A DNA stretch of 64,000 nucleotides, from the NCBI GenBank assembly GCA_015067025.1, contig SVNC01000006.1, positions 1 through 64,000 on the forward strand. Reading direction: 5' to 3'. The notes below the pieces were generated by a model. The model saw only the letters and a program-made list of their open reading frames with translations. It made no database searches and was not told the origin of the DNA. This document shows positions 42,099 through 51,020 of the stretch, piece after piece (the first letter of the stretch is position 1; each line of letters opens with the position of its first letter). The position numbers and the translations under genes were made by a program. This stretch comes from Oscillospiraceae bacterium (GTDB lineage: Bacteria; Bacillota; Clostridia; Oscillospirales; Ruminococcaceae).

Positions 42099-42130
42099 AC
42101 AAAAAAGGCGGTTATAAACTAACCGCCTTT
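42099..42130 (-). terminator. Intrinsic terminator of proC
   Basis: The stem AAAGGCGGTT/AACCGCCTTT has a TTTTTT tail on the minus strand. Confidence 0.85.
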
Positions 42131-42136
42131 CCTTTA

Positions 42137-42934
42137 TTATTCACCCGCTAATTCATAGGCTCTGTTTGTGCAAGCCTTACAGCAGTTGTCTACAGTCTTT
42201 GTAAGCTCGCCTTCATAGAGCTTTTCAAGTCCTGCTATTGTAGTGCCACCGGGGGAGGATACCTGCTTTATCAGCTCGTCCACAGTCATACCTGAATCGG
42301 TAAGCATCTTTGCAGAGCCTACAAGAGACTGGGCAAAAAGGGATAATGCCGCCTCATCTGATATTCCTACAGACTTTGCATAATCCACAAAGCCCTTTGC
42401 GAAAAGATAGATAAATGCAGGAGAGCTGCCGTTTATCGCAATTATCTCCTTCATCTTGTCAATAGGCACTTCTACTGCAATGCCACAGCTTGCAATAACT
42501 GACTTTGCCACCTCAAATTCGCTGTCAGATACGTTTTCAGCTCTGGAGATCGCACTTGCACCGAGACCTAACATCATAGGTGTATTGGGCATTACGAGAA
42601 CTACCTTCGCGTCTGCAATGGTACGGTTTCTTATAAAGGTTTCCGAAACGCCTGCACAGATTGAGATAATAACCTTATCGGATGTTATTTCGTCCTTTAT
42701 CGTTTCTAAAACCGAGGGGAGTATCTGAGGCTTTACAGCAAGAAGAATATAGTCAGAGCTTTTTACAAGCTCCTTTTCGTCCTGGCAGGCTGTAACGCCG
42801 TACTGAGAAAGAGCAGACAGCTTTTCTTCGTCTTTTTCATAAGCGTATATGCTTATATCCGTTTTCTTTGCTGAAAGACCTTTTATAATAGCGCCGCCCA
42901 TATTTCCGGCACCTAAAAATCCGAGAGTTATCAT
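42137..42934 (-). CDS. proC: Pyrroline-5-carboxylate reductase
   Basis: It reduces pyrroline-5-carboxylate to proline with NAD(P)H. The N-terminal Rossmann motif LGFLGAGNMGGAIIKGL, AVKPQILPSVLE, VMPNTPMMLGLGAS and the C-terminal signature VSSPGGTTIAGLEKLYEG define the family. ATG 42934 after AAAGGAAAAAATATT gives 265 aa, the usual size. The ECF transporter gene ends 13 nt upstream on the same strand, suggesting one transcript started by the THF-riboswitch leader, although proC has no folate link. Confidence 0.95.
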   Translation of the reverse strand: MITLGFLGAGNMGGAIIKGLSAKKTDISIYAYEKDEEKLSALSQYGVTACQDEKELVKSSDYILLAVKPQILPSVLETIKDEITSDKVIISICAGVSETFIRNRTIADAKVVLVMPNTPMMLGLGASAISRAENVSDSEFEVAKSVIASCGIAVEVPIDKMKEIIAINGSSPAFIYLFAKGFVDYAKSVGISDEAALSLFAQSLVGSAKMLTDSGMTVDELIKQVSSPGGTTIAGLEKLYEGELTKTVDNCCKACTNRAYELAGE

Positions 42935-42947
42935 AATATTTTTTCCT

Positions 42948-43535
42948 TTATGCACGATTTGTTTTTACTACTAATTTGTTGTAAGCTAACTTTACAGGGA
43001 AAAGTATTGCTATCATCAGCGGCACACTTACTGCAAAGCTTATTGCATTTGTCAGAACCCTTGCACCGATAAGGACGATTATACTGTCGCCTACGATAAA
43101 GCCGTAGCTGTACAGAGCCAGAGTGTTGAGAATGAGATTACACACTACACAGACTATCGCTCTTGCGATGGTAATTCTTATAAACTGCTTGTAGGTCTTT
43201 TCCGGCTTTAAGTTGTAAAGCACAAGGCCGTATATCATACCCTCAAGTCCGGATATAAGCATAAGCCAGGGTATAAAGGTGTTTACAGGGTTTACAAGGT
43301 AACCGATCACGTCCACGAGTATTCCTGAAAAAAGTCCTACTGTAGGTCCAAAAAGAATACCGATAAGAGCAAGGGGTAGATAAACGAAATTTATTTTTAT
43401 AAAGTCGCCTATTCTGATAGTGCCAAAGCCATCGAGAACTACTGCCAGTGCAAGAAATATACCCACTACCGCAATGCAGCGGATGCTTTTAAGCTCCATT
43501 GCGGATTTTTTGAAACTGTTAATAAAATAAGCCAT
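42948..43535 (-). CDS. folT: ECF transporter S component, folate type (FolT-like)
   Basis: About six transmembrane helices in 195 aa form a vitamin-binding S component (IAVVGIFLALAVVLDGFGTI, KINFVYLPLALIGILFGPTVGL, LMLISGLEGMIYGLVLYNL). The track's longer start at 43697 runs through the riboswitch; ATG 43535 after AAGGAGGTAAAT is correct. The THF riboswitch upstream supports folate as the substrate. The energising EcfA/A'/T module is not in the window and is usually shared. Confidence 0.9.
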   Translation of the reverse strand: MAYFINSFKKSAMELKSIRCIAVVGIFLALAVVLDGFGTIRIGDFIKINFVYLPLALIGILFGPTVGLFSGILVDVIGYLVNPVNTFIPWLMLISGLEGMIYGLVLYNLKPEKTYKQFIRITIARAIVCVVCNLILNTLALYSYGFIVGDSIIVLIGARVLTNAISFAVSVPLMIAILFPVKLAYNKLVVKTNRA

Positions 43536-43617
43536 ATTTACCTCCTTAAAATAAAGCTGATGCTGATAAACGCAATCGCATAATCCGAAGATAAATATGG
43601 CAATTATCTCATATATG

Positions 43618-43722
43618 CAACAGCGAGATGCGGAATAACGTACCGCCACCGATTTTACGATGTTCGTCCGAAGGGCAACTCCCCGTCCCTTTGGCACTTA
43701 ACGCACGTTTTCCTACTCTGTC
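43618..43722 (-). promoter_or_regulatory. THF (tetrahydrofolate) riboswitch
   Basis: On the minus strand: ACAGAGTAGG near the start, then GTGCGTTAAGTGCC, GGGACGGGGAGTTGCC, GGACGAA, GCGGTACGTTATTCCGC and ATCTCGCTGT closing P1 (ACAG/CTGT). These match the THF-I riboswitch consensus, including the GCGUUAAGUG and GGUACGUUAUUCCGC elements. It lies ~85 nt upstream of the folT-like start, so it should shut off folate uptake when reduced folate is plentiful. Confidence 0.9.
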
Positions 43723-43763
43723 GATTGATAGCAGAGTTTTAAACTCTAAAATTTATTACAAAA

Positions 43764-44723
43764 TCAGAAGCTGATTTCGTTTGCAATTTCATACAGCTTG
43801 TGTTCAAACTGCTTTTTCATCTTGAGTGCTTCCTGAATATCATAGTCAACTACCTGATTATCCTTGAAGCCTACAACACGGTTGCCGATGCCCTTTTCAA
43901 GAAGCTCAACCGCATAGTGACCAAGCTGGCTTGCTGCAACTCTGTCTCTTAACGTGGGGCTGCCGCCTCTCTGAACGTGACCTAAGATAGTTGCACGGGA
44001 TTCGATACCTGTTTCCTGTTCGATCTCCTTTGCAATCTGTTCAGAATTGCCGATACCTTCTGCAACAACAACGATGAAGTGATGCTTACCATTCTTTTTG
44101 CCTTCGAGTATCTTCTGGATAACGTCATTCATTGTGTAGGGCTCTTCCTTTGTGATAATGTAGGTAGCACCAACTGCGATACCTGCATTAAGAGCGATAT
44201 AACCTGCATTTCTGCCCATTACTTCAACAACGGAGCATCTGTCGTGGGACTGAGCTGTGTCACGGAGCTTGTCAACCATTTCAACAACTGTATTCATAGC
44301 TGTATCGTAGCCGATAGTGTATTCTGTCATAGAAATATCGTTATCGATAGTACCGGGAACGCCTACTGCTAAGATACCCTTTGCAGATAAGTCGGCCGCA
44401 CCTCTGAAGGAGCCGTCGCCACCAACAACTACAAGACCCTCGATGCCATTTTCGATGCAGGTCTGCTTTGCCTTTTCAACACCCTCATCGTATCTGAATT
44501 CAGCACATCTTGCGGTGCAGAGCATTGTACCGCCTCTCTGGATGATATCTGATACGCTTCTTGCATCCATAGGAATAATGTCGCCGTTGATAAGACCGTT
44601 GTAGCCTCTTACAACACCAACAACCTCCATACCTCTTGCAATGGCTGTTCTTACAACAGAACGGATAACGGCGTTCATACCGGGAGCGTCGCCACCGCTT
44701 GTCAATATAGCAATCTTCTTCAT
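43764..44723 (-). CDS. pfkA: ATP-dependent 6-phosphofructokinase
   Basis: This glycolytic kinase makes fructose 1,6-bisphosphate. The ATP-type motif GGDGSFRGA (not GGDDS of PPi enzymes), TSGGDAPGMNAVIR, PGTIDNDISMTEYTIGYDTA with the catalytic aspartate, and VEVMGRNAG are present. ATG 44723, ahead of MKKIAILTSGGD, replaces the track start in the RBS and gives 319 aa, exactly typical. It is downstream of dnaE on the same strand with a 120-nt gap that holds its RBS and probable promoter. Confidence 0.97.
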   Translation of the reverse strand: MKKIAILTSGGDAPGMNAVIRSVVRTAIARGMEVVGVVRGYNGLINGDIIPMDARSVSDIIQRGGTMLCTARCAEFRYDEGVEKAKQTCIENGIEGLVVVGGDGSFRGAADLSAKGILAVGVPGTIDNDISMTEYTIGYDTAMNTVVEMVDKLRDTAQSHDRCSVVEVMGRNAGYIALNAGIAVGATYIITKEEPYTMNDVIQKILEGKKNGKHHFIVVVAEGIGNSEQIAKEIEQETGIESRATILGHVQRGGSPTLRDRVAASQLGHYAVELLEKGIGNRVVGFKDNQVVDYDIQEALKMKKQFEHKLYEIANEISF

Positions 44724-44845
44724 AATAATATAATACATCCTTTCCCGAGGTTTCCCTCTCGTGATTTATTTACACACAACTTAGTTTACTCCAAATCGAC
44801 CTTTAAGTCAAGAGGAAAAACGGTAAATGTTCACTTTATATCCCT

Positions 44846-47800
44846 TTATTTGATAATTATATTACTATTTCCGCAAATTTCGGTCAATTTTTGTATAAAA
44901 TTATCAGAAAGGGTAACATTTTTTGACAAAGGCGCGCTGACTGTTTCACGGGTGTCCTCAAAGCAGACCTTTACGTGGCTGTTTCCGAGGTTTTCGCTAA
45001 GCAGTTTTTTGATAAAAGGCAGTCTTTCGTCACTGCGGCTTTTTACTTTGATATAAAGAGTTTTTACCGTTTCTTTGCTTTTATCCTGCACAGTAGCAAC
45101 ATTCTCCTTTATATCAGGTAATTCGCTGTCTTTTTTAGCTTTTGTTGCATTGTTTATGAATATGACAGGGTCTTTTTCGTCCTCGCAGGAAATCGTACCA
45201 TCAATAAGCATAACTTCGCCCTCATTTAAAAGATGGAATAACGCTTCGTGATTTTTAGGGAATAAAAGACCTTCGATCTCACCGCTGACGTCTTCAAGCA
45301 CTGCAAAGCTCATAGTTTTACCTTGCTTTGTGGTGTGAATTCTTTTTGATGATACCATAGCGACAATACGTATTTTCTGTCCGTCGTTTCTGTCATTTAT
45401 AACAGATGCGATGTGAGGGCAAGCGTACTGCCTTATAGTCTTTCTGTAGCTGTCTGTGGGATGACCTGAAATAAATATGCCGAGCATTTCCTTTTCCATC
45501 ATCAGTAGCTGTTGCTTTGGATATTCATCAGCGTGGGGGATTTCATAGGGCTGGTTGAAGCTGCCCTCAGACGTCGAAAAAAAGTCCAGCTGACCGTCTA
45601 TATCCCTGTTTCCCGAAAGGGTATCGAGAAGAGTTTCGTAGGATAAAAGCATCTCCTTGCGGTTTGCGTCAAGATCATCAAGAGCACCGCTTTTTATAAG
45701 TGCTTCAATGGCTCTTCTGTTTACCATTCTGCCGTTTACTCTTTTACAGAAATCATAAAAGCTTGTAAAGGGCTTTTCTTTTCTTTCCTGCAGAATGGTA
45801 TCAATCATATTCATACCCATTGATTTTATACCGAGCAGGCCAAAGCGTATGCCGTTTTCCTCGGCAGAAAATCCTGCATAGCTCTTATTTACGTGAGGCG
45901 GTAAAAGCCTTAAGCCGTGCTGGGCAAGATCATCAATATATTCGGCAGTCTTACCGCTGTTACCTATAACGCTTGTCATAAGTGCCACCATATATTCCTT
46001 ATAGTGATGGCATCTTAAATATGCGGTGCGATAGGCAAGTACCGAATAAGCGGCGGCGTGGGATTTGTTAAAGGCGTAGGATGCAAAGCTTGACATATCG
46101 TCGAATATCTCGTTTGCGATATTTTCAGCTACACCATTCTTTACAGCACCTGCTACGAATATTTCTCGCTCTTTTTTCATTTCCTCGTGTTTTTTCTTTG
46201 CCATTGCACGACGGACGATATCCGCTCTGCCGTAGGAATAGCCTGCAAGCCTCTGACAGATAGTCATTACCTGCTCCTGGTATACGATACAACCGTAGGT
46301 CACGTCAAGGATATCCTTTAAAAGCGGATGCTTATAGCGTATTTTTTCGGGGTGCAGACGGTTATCTATATATTTGGGTATAGAATCCATAGGGCCCGGG
46401 CGATAAAGAGAAAGTGCCGCTGTAAGATCTTCAATGCTCTGGGGCTTCAGCCTTGATAAAAGGCTTGTCATACCTCCGCTTTCAAACTGGAATATACCGA
46501 GTGTACCACCCTTTGACATCATTTCATATACCTTTTTGTCATCAAAGGGGATCTTTTCTATATCAAAATTTGTATCCCGTCTTTTTATCAGCTTACAGCA
46601 GTCGTCAATTACCGTGAGATAACGCAGTCCTAAAAAGTCCATTTTGAGAAGCCCGAGGCGTTCGAGCGTCACCATAGTATACTGGGTTACGGTTTCATCT
46701 CCGTTTTTATACAGCGGTACGTATTCGCTGACCGGCTCTCTTGTAATTACGATACCTGCCGCATGGATAGAGGTGTTTCTTGGCATACCTTCTATCTTTT
46801 TTGCGGTATCCATAAGCTTTGCTATTTCATCATCGGACTCGCAAAGCTTTATAAGCTCCTTTTCGGTGCTCATAGTGTATTCAAGACTGACAGAAGAAGA
46901 TGGGATAAGCTTTGCCACCATATCTACTTTACTATAGGGCATACCCATTACTCTTCCTGCGTCTCTTACCGCCGCTTTAGCGGCAAGAGTACCGAAGGTG
47001 ATTATCTGTGCCACCTTGTCACGACCGTATTTTCTTATTACGTAGTCGATGACCTCCTGCCTTCTCATATAGCAAAAGTCGATATCAAAGTCGGGCATAC
47101 TTACTCTTTCGGGGTTTAAAAAGCGTTCAAAGAGGAGATTGTACTTTATCGGATCTATGTCGGTTATCTTAAGGCAGTAGGCGCAGACGCTTCCTGCACC
47201 TGAACCACGTCCCGGTCCTACGGGGATATTGTTTCTTTTTGCATAGGAAATAAAATCCGCAACGATAAGAAAATAATCCACATAACCCATTTTCTTTATT
47301 ACAGAGGCTTCGTACTGAGCACGTTTTATAACGTCATGGGGAACGTTATCTCCGTATCTTTCCCGCAATCCTTTTTTAAGCTCGCTGTCAAAGAATTCAT
47401 CATTGTTGTCATAACCCTCAGCCTTGAAATAGGGGAGTACCGTCTGACCGTAGGTAAAGGTTACGTTACATTTATCTGCTATTCTGACCGTATTTTCTAT
47501 TGCGGCAGAAGGGAAAAGGACTGACATTTCTTCTTCTGACTTTAAATAGAATTCATCGGTAGGAAAATGGAGTGCGTTTTCATCCGACAGGGTAGTGCCC
47601 GTCTGTATGCAGGTCAGCACCTTTTGTACGTAGCTGTCCTCTTTTTCAATATAGTGGGCATCGTTTGTGGCAACGACGGGGGTATTTGTATCCTTTGCAA
47701 GACGGATAAGGTAGGGCAGTATTCTTTTTTGCTCCTCTATTCCGTGGTCCTGCAGTTCTATATAATAATCATCCCCAAAGATGTTTTTATATTCATTTAC

Positions 47801-48274
47801 AACGGCTACAGCGTCTGTATATCTTCCTGCAAGTAAAAGTCTTGGGATCTCACCCGAAAGGCAGGCGGAAAGGCAGATAAGTCCCTTTGAATATTTTCTG
47901 AGCACCTCTCTGTCAATTCTGGGCTTATTGTAAAAGCCTTCTGTAAAGCCAATAGATACAAGCTTTGCAAGGTTATGATAGCCTTCGTTATCCTTACACA
48001 AAAGTATCAGGTGATAGGGCTTCATATCCTCCTTTGAGGCTTTGTCAAAACGGGATTTTGGTGCAACGTAAACTTCACAACCAATGATGGGCTTTATATC
48101 GTTTGCCACACATTCGTTGTAAAAATCCACACAGCCGTACATAACTCCGTGGTCGGTTATGGCTACGGCTTTCTGCCCCAGTTTTTTTATATGGGAAATC
48201 AGCCCTCTTAAACGGCATGCACCGTCAAGAAGGCTGTATTCGCTATGAACGTGTAAATGGACAAATCCACTCAT
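44846..48274 (-). CDS. dnaE: DNA polymerase III alpha subunit (DnaE)
   Basis: 1142 aa. The PHP domain (FVHLHVHSEYSLLDGA, AITDHGVMYG, ATNDAHYI) is at ~1-210. The palm carries the catalytic aspartates in PDFDIDFCYMRR. Fingers and a helix-hairpin-helix tandem follow (SYGRADIVRRAMAKKK, KSGALDDL), and an OB fold appears near ~980-1060 (KIRIVAMVSSKRIHTTKQGKTMSFAVLED). In Firmicutes DnaE works beside PolC, mainly extending primers on the lagging strand. It is part of a leftward run behind whiA, with 12 nt between genes. Confidence 0.97.
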   Translation of the reverse strand: MSGFVHLHVHSEYSLLDGACRLRGLISHIKKLGQKAVAITDHGVMYGCVDFYNECVANDIKPIIGCEVYVAPKSRFDKASKEDMKPYHLILLCKDNEGYHNLAKLVSIGFTEGFYNKPRIDREVLRKYSKGLICLSACLSGEIPRLLLAGRYTDAVAVVNEYKNIFGDDYYIELQDHGIEEQKRILPYLIRLAKDTNTPVVATNDAHYIEKEDSYVQKVLTCIQTGTTLSDENALHFPTDEFYLKSEEEMSVLFPSAAIENTVRIADKCNVTFTYGQTVLPYFKAEGYDNNDEFFDSELKKGLRERYGDNVPHDVIKRAQYEASVIKKMGYVDYFLIVADFISYAKRNNIPVGPGRGSGAGSVCAYCLKITDIDPIKYNLLFERFLNPERVSMPDFDIDFCYMRRQEVIDYVIRKYGRDKVAQIITFGTLAAKAAVRDAGRVMGMPYSKVDMVAKLIPSSSVSLEYTMSTEKELIKLCESDDEIAKLMDTAKKIEGMPRNTSIHAAGIVITREPVSEYVPLYKNGDETVTQYTMVTLERLGLLKMDFLGLRYLTVIDDCCKLIKRRDTNFDIEKIPFDDKKVYEMMSKGGTLGIFQFESGGMTSLLSRLKPQSIEDLTAALSLYRPGPMDSIPKYIDNRLHPEKIRYKHPLLKDILDVTYGCIVYQEQVMTICQRLAGYSYGRADIVRRAMAKKKHEEMKKEREIFVAGAVKNGVAENIANEIFDDMSSFASYAFNKSHAAAYSVLAYRTAYLRCHHYKEYMVALMTSVIGNSGKTAEYIDDLAQHGLRLLPPHVNKSYAGFSAEENGIRFGLLGIKSMGMNMIDTILQERKEKPFTSFYDFCKRVNGRMVNRRAIEALIKSGALDDLDANRKEMLLSYETLLDTLSGNRDIDGQLDFFSTSEGSFNQPYEIPHADEYPKQQLLMMEKEMLGIFISGHPTDSYRKTIRQYACPHIASVINDRNDGQKIRIVAMVSSKRIHTTKQGKTMSFAVLEDVSGEIEGLLFPKNHEALFHLLNEGEVMLIDGTISCEDEKDPVIFINNATKAKKDSELPDIKENVATVQDKSKETVKTLYIKVKSRSDERLPFIKKLLSENLGNSHVKVCFEDTRETVSAPLSKNVTLSDNFIQKLTEICGNSNIIIK

Positions 48275-48286
48275 ACCCTATACCTT

Positions 48287-49153
48287 TCACTTAGCTGTGT
48301 GTTTGTTTTCGATCCTCAGCTTTTCTGCAATCTCGCTTATCTTTTTCAGACGGTGATTTACACCGCTTCGGCTTATTGGTGGCTCTAACATTGCACCTAT
48401 GTCGCTGAGAGACAACTCAGAACCGTTTATTCTTATATCCGCTACCTGCAAAAGCTCGTCCGATAAATAGCTCCTGCCCTTTGTTTCAAAGATATATCTT
48501 ATATCATCCGCCTGCTTATTTGCGGCGGCTATAGTCTTGTTGAGATTTGCCGCTTCACAGTTTACTGAGCGGTTTACGTTGTTTCTGACTTCTTTAAATA
48601 TCTTGATGTTCATTATTTCCATCGCCTGCATCATTGCACCCATAAAGGTAAGAATATCAGATATCTTTTCACTTTCTTTTATATATAAAAAGCTGCTTCC
48701 TCGTCTTGTAGAAAGCTTTGCACTCATTCCATGCTCTTCGATAAGGGATAACAGCCTTCTGCACTTTTCCTCGCTATGTAAGAATATCTCGAGTTGATAC
48801 CCTTTTTCAGGATCAGCCGCACCGCCGCAGACTAAAAACACGCCCCTTAAAAACACACCGAAGGCGTCGTCATCGGAGCAATCGGGAATTTCTGACGGTA
48901 AAGCATCCTTTGAAAGCTCTACACCGTAAAGGGTAGTACCTCTCATTTCGTGCTTTATTTTTCTGCAAGGGATTTTAAGCTGTGACATAGTCTGCTCTAT
49001 ATAGTCAGCCGCCTTTTTACATTCAGTTTTAAAATAGCGGGAGTCTTCGTCTTCACTCATAGCAAAGGCGGCACCCATACAAAGTAAACGGAGTTGATTT
49101 TTGTCACTCTCGTTTTTGCAAAGTTCAATTTTGATATCCGATGCAAATGACAT
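48287..49153 (-). CDS. whiA: WhiA DNA-binding regulator
   Basis: It has an N-terminal LAGLIDADG-like homing-endonuclease-derived domain (AFLRG-like GVFLRGVFLVCGGAADPEKGYQLEI) and a C-terminal helix-turn-helix (LSDEL, LSLSDIGAMLEPPISRSGVNHRLKKI). In Gram-positives WhiA influences cell division, sporulation or chromosome segregation. It follows rapZ by 23 nt. The usual order rapZ-yvcK-whiA lacks yvcK here. Confidence 0.94.
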   Translation of the reverse strand: MSFASDIKIELCKNESDKNQLRLLCMGAAFAMSEDEDSRYFKTECKKAADYIEQTMSQLKIPCRKIKHEMRGTTLYGVELSKDALPSEIPDCSDDDAFGVFLRGVFLVCGGAADPEKGYQLEIFLHSEEKCRRLLSLIEEHGMSAKLSTRRGSSFLYIKESEKISDILTFMGAMMQAMEIMNIKIFKEVRNNVNRSVNCEAANLNKTIAAANKQADDIRYIFETKGRSYLSDELLQVADIRINGSELSLSDIGAMLEPPISRSGVNHRLKKISEIAEKLRIENKHTAK

Positions 49154-49176
49154 TTAAATCACACTCCGTTTAAAAT

Positions 49177-50049
49177 TTATTTTGGTTTATCCTTGTCTAT
49201 ATCTCTGTGCAGTATTCTTGCCTTTAAGGATTTTTCACTTATATGTGTGCGGAGATTTTCCGCAAAGGTAACGCTTCTATGCTTGCCGCCCGTACATCCG
49301 AAGGCTATTACGAGCTGACTCTTACCCTCGTGCAGATACTGGGGGAGCAGAAAGTCTATGAGGTCAAAAAGCTTTGCTTCAAGAGTTTTAGAGCTTTCAA
49401 ACTGCATTACGTAATCCCTTACCTCTTTATCAAGACCTGTTTTTTGCTTTAATTCAGGTATGTAAAAGGGGTTGGGCAGACAACGAACGTCAAAAACCAA
49501 GTCCGCCTCATTAGGCACACCGTATTTAAAGCCGAAGGAAATACAGCTTATTGTCATACTGTCTGAGGGGTTTTCGAGGAAAAGATTGAGTATATTTTCC
49601 TTTAAGGTAGAAGTAGACATAAGTGTAGTATCAATGTAATAATCTGCCTCATTCTTGATTGGCTCAAGCATATTGCATTCTGCTTCGATAGCCTTGTCAA
49701 TATCGCCGTTTGCTACGTCAAAAAGAGGGTGACGGCGGCGGGTCTCCTTATATCTCTGCTTTATAACGCTCTGCTTTGCGTCGACAAAAAGGAGTTTTAC
49801 GTCAAGGCTAAGCTTCTTCAGCTTTTCGAGATTTTCATTGAGGTGTAAGAACATAGTTCCGCCTCTGATATCGGTAACGATGGCGATCTTTGAAATAGCA
49901 TCGTTTTCCTGACATATTTCAGCAAACTGAGGTATAAGTTGTGGCGGCATATTGTCAATACAATAATATCCGATGTCCTCCAGTACGTTTACAGCACAGG
50001 ATTTGCCTCCGCCCGAAAGACCGGTAACTATAACAAATTCTTTTTTCAT
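49177..50049 (-). CDS. rapZ: RapZ/YvcJ nucleotide-binding protein
   Basis: A P-loop ATPase/GTPase of 290 aa. Walker A VTGLSGGGKSCAVNVLED, DNMPPQLIP, the RYKETRRRHPL segment, SFGFKYGVP and the C-terminal AFGCTGGKHRSV are conserved across the family. In E. coli RapZ binds small RNAs controlling glucosamine 6-phosphate synthase; Firmicute homologues affect competence and wall metabolism. It is between murB and whiA on one strand. It probably contributes to cell-wall precursor control in this setting. Confidence 0.95.
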   Translation of the reverse strand: MKKEFVIVTGLSGGGKSCAVNVLEDIGYYCIDNMPPQLIPQFAEICQENDAISKIAIVTDIRGGTMFLHLNENLEKLKKLSLDVKLLFVDAKQSVIKQRYKETRRRHPLFDVANGDIDKAIEAECNMLEPIKNEADYYIDTTLMSTSTLKENILNLFLENPSDSMTISCISFGFKYGVPNEADLVFDVRCLPNPFYIPELKQKTGLDKEVRDYVMQFESSKTLEAKLFDLIDFLLPQYLHEGKSQLVIAFGCTGGKHRSVTFAENLRTHISEKSLKARILHRDIDKDKPK

Positions 50050-50081
50050 ATACAGTCCTTACCTTTCGCTTTAAAGTCCCA

Positions 50082-50996
50082 TCATTCCATAATAAGAACT
50101 TCGCACTGAAGCTCTACGCCAGTTTCTTTTTTCACTTTATCCTTAACTATGTCAATAACACCCAATACGTCGGAAAAGGTAGCGTTATCCTTGTTTATAA
50201 CAAAACCGCTGTGCTTTGTGCTGACTTCGGCACCGCCGCAGGCTGTACCCTTTAAGCCGCACACTTCGATAAGTCTGCCTGCAAAATCACCCTCGGGTCT
50301 TTTAAAGGTACTGCCGGCACTGGGATAATCCAGCGGTTGCTTATCTTTTCTTTTCTGCATAAGGGTATCCATCATACTTTTGATTTCAACCTTGTCGCCT
50401 TTTTTAAGACCTATCTTTACAGAGGTTATACAGTAATTCTTTTCTGAAAAGATACTGTGACGGTAGGAAAGCTCCATTTCCGATAAGGGAACTTCTTTTA
50501 TCTTTCCGTCATCAATATATTTGCAGGAGATCACTACGTCCTTCATTTCTCCGCCGTAAGCACCTGCATTCATATATACCGCACCACCTACAGAACCGGG
50601 GATGCCGTAGGCAAATTCAAGTCCTGTAAGACTGTTTTCAAGAGCCACCTGACAGACTGCCGAAAGTGATGCGCCAGCCTTACATTCGATAGTTTCTCCT
50701 TCTACACGTACAGAGGAAAAATCACTGCCGATAAGAAGTACAACACCCTTAAGTCCGTTATCGCTGACTAAAACGTTACTGCCTCTGCCGATGACGTAGT
50801 ATTTTATTCCTGATTTTTCGCACTGCTCTATAAGCTCACATAAGAGAGCTTCGCAGTTTATTTTTACCATAACATCACAGGGACCGCCTATTCTGAAGGT
50901 GGTGTGATGCTTCATTTCTTCGTTATACAGTACCGCCGCTCCGTATTTAAGGGCGGTCTGCTCGATTATAGAGTAATCGTTACAGCTCAAATCCAT
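50082..50996 (-). CDS. murB: UDP-N-acetylenolpyruvoylglucosamine reductase
   Basis: This FAD enzyme makes UDP-MurNAc for peptidoglycan. The FAD motif VIGRGSNVLVSDNGLKGVVL, GIPGSVGGAVYMNAGAYGGEM, YRHSIF and PSAGSTFKRPEG (catalytic Ser) mark a type IIb MurB, and the C-terminal GGAEVSTKHSGFVIN is intact. The 304 aa is normal. It sits between the glucokinase (24 nt upstream) and rapZ (32 nt downstream), in an operon of carbon and envelope genes. Confidence 0.96.
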   Translation of the reverse strand: MDLSCNDYSIIEQTALKYGAAVLYNEEMKHHTTFRIGGPCDVMVKINCEALLCELIEQCEKSGIKYYVIGRGSNVLVSDNGLKGVVLLIGSDFSSVRVEGETIECKAGASLSAVCQVALENSLTGLEFAYGIPGSVGGAVYMNAGAYGGEMKDVVISCKYIDDGKIKEVPLSEMELSYRHSIFSEKNYCITSVKIGLKKGDKVEIKSMMDTLMQKRKDKQPLDYPSAGSTFKRPEGDFAGRLIEVCGLKGTACGGAEVSTKHSGFVINKDNATFSDVLGVIDIVKDKVKKETGVELQCEVLIME

Positions 50997-51020
50997 TGTC
51001 TCCTTGGTTTATTTTCAGGA

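Noticed and set aside
42955-43697. Longer start of the ECF transporter at 43697 and of proC at 42955
   Set aside because: The first would translate through the THF riboswitch and the second lies upstream of the AAAGGAAA site; the internal starts have proper ribosome sites.
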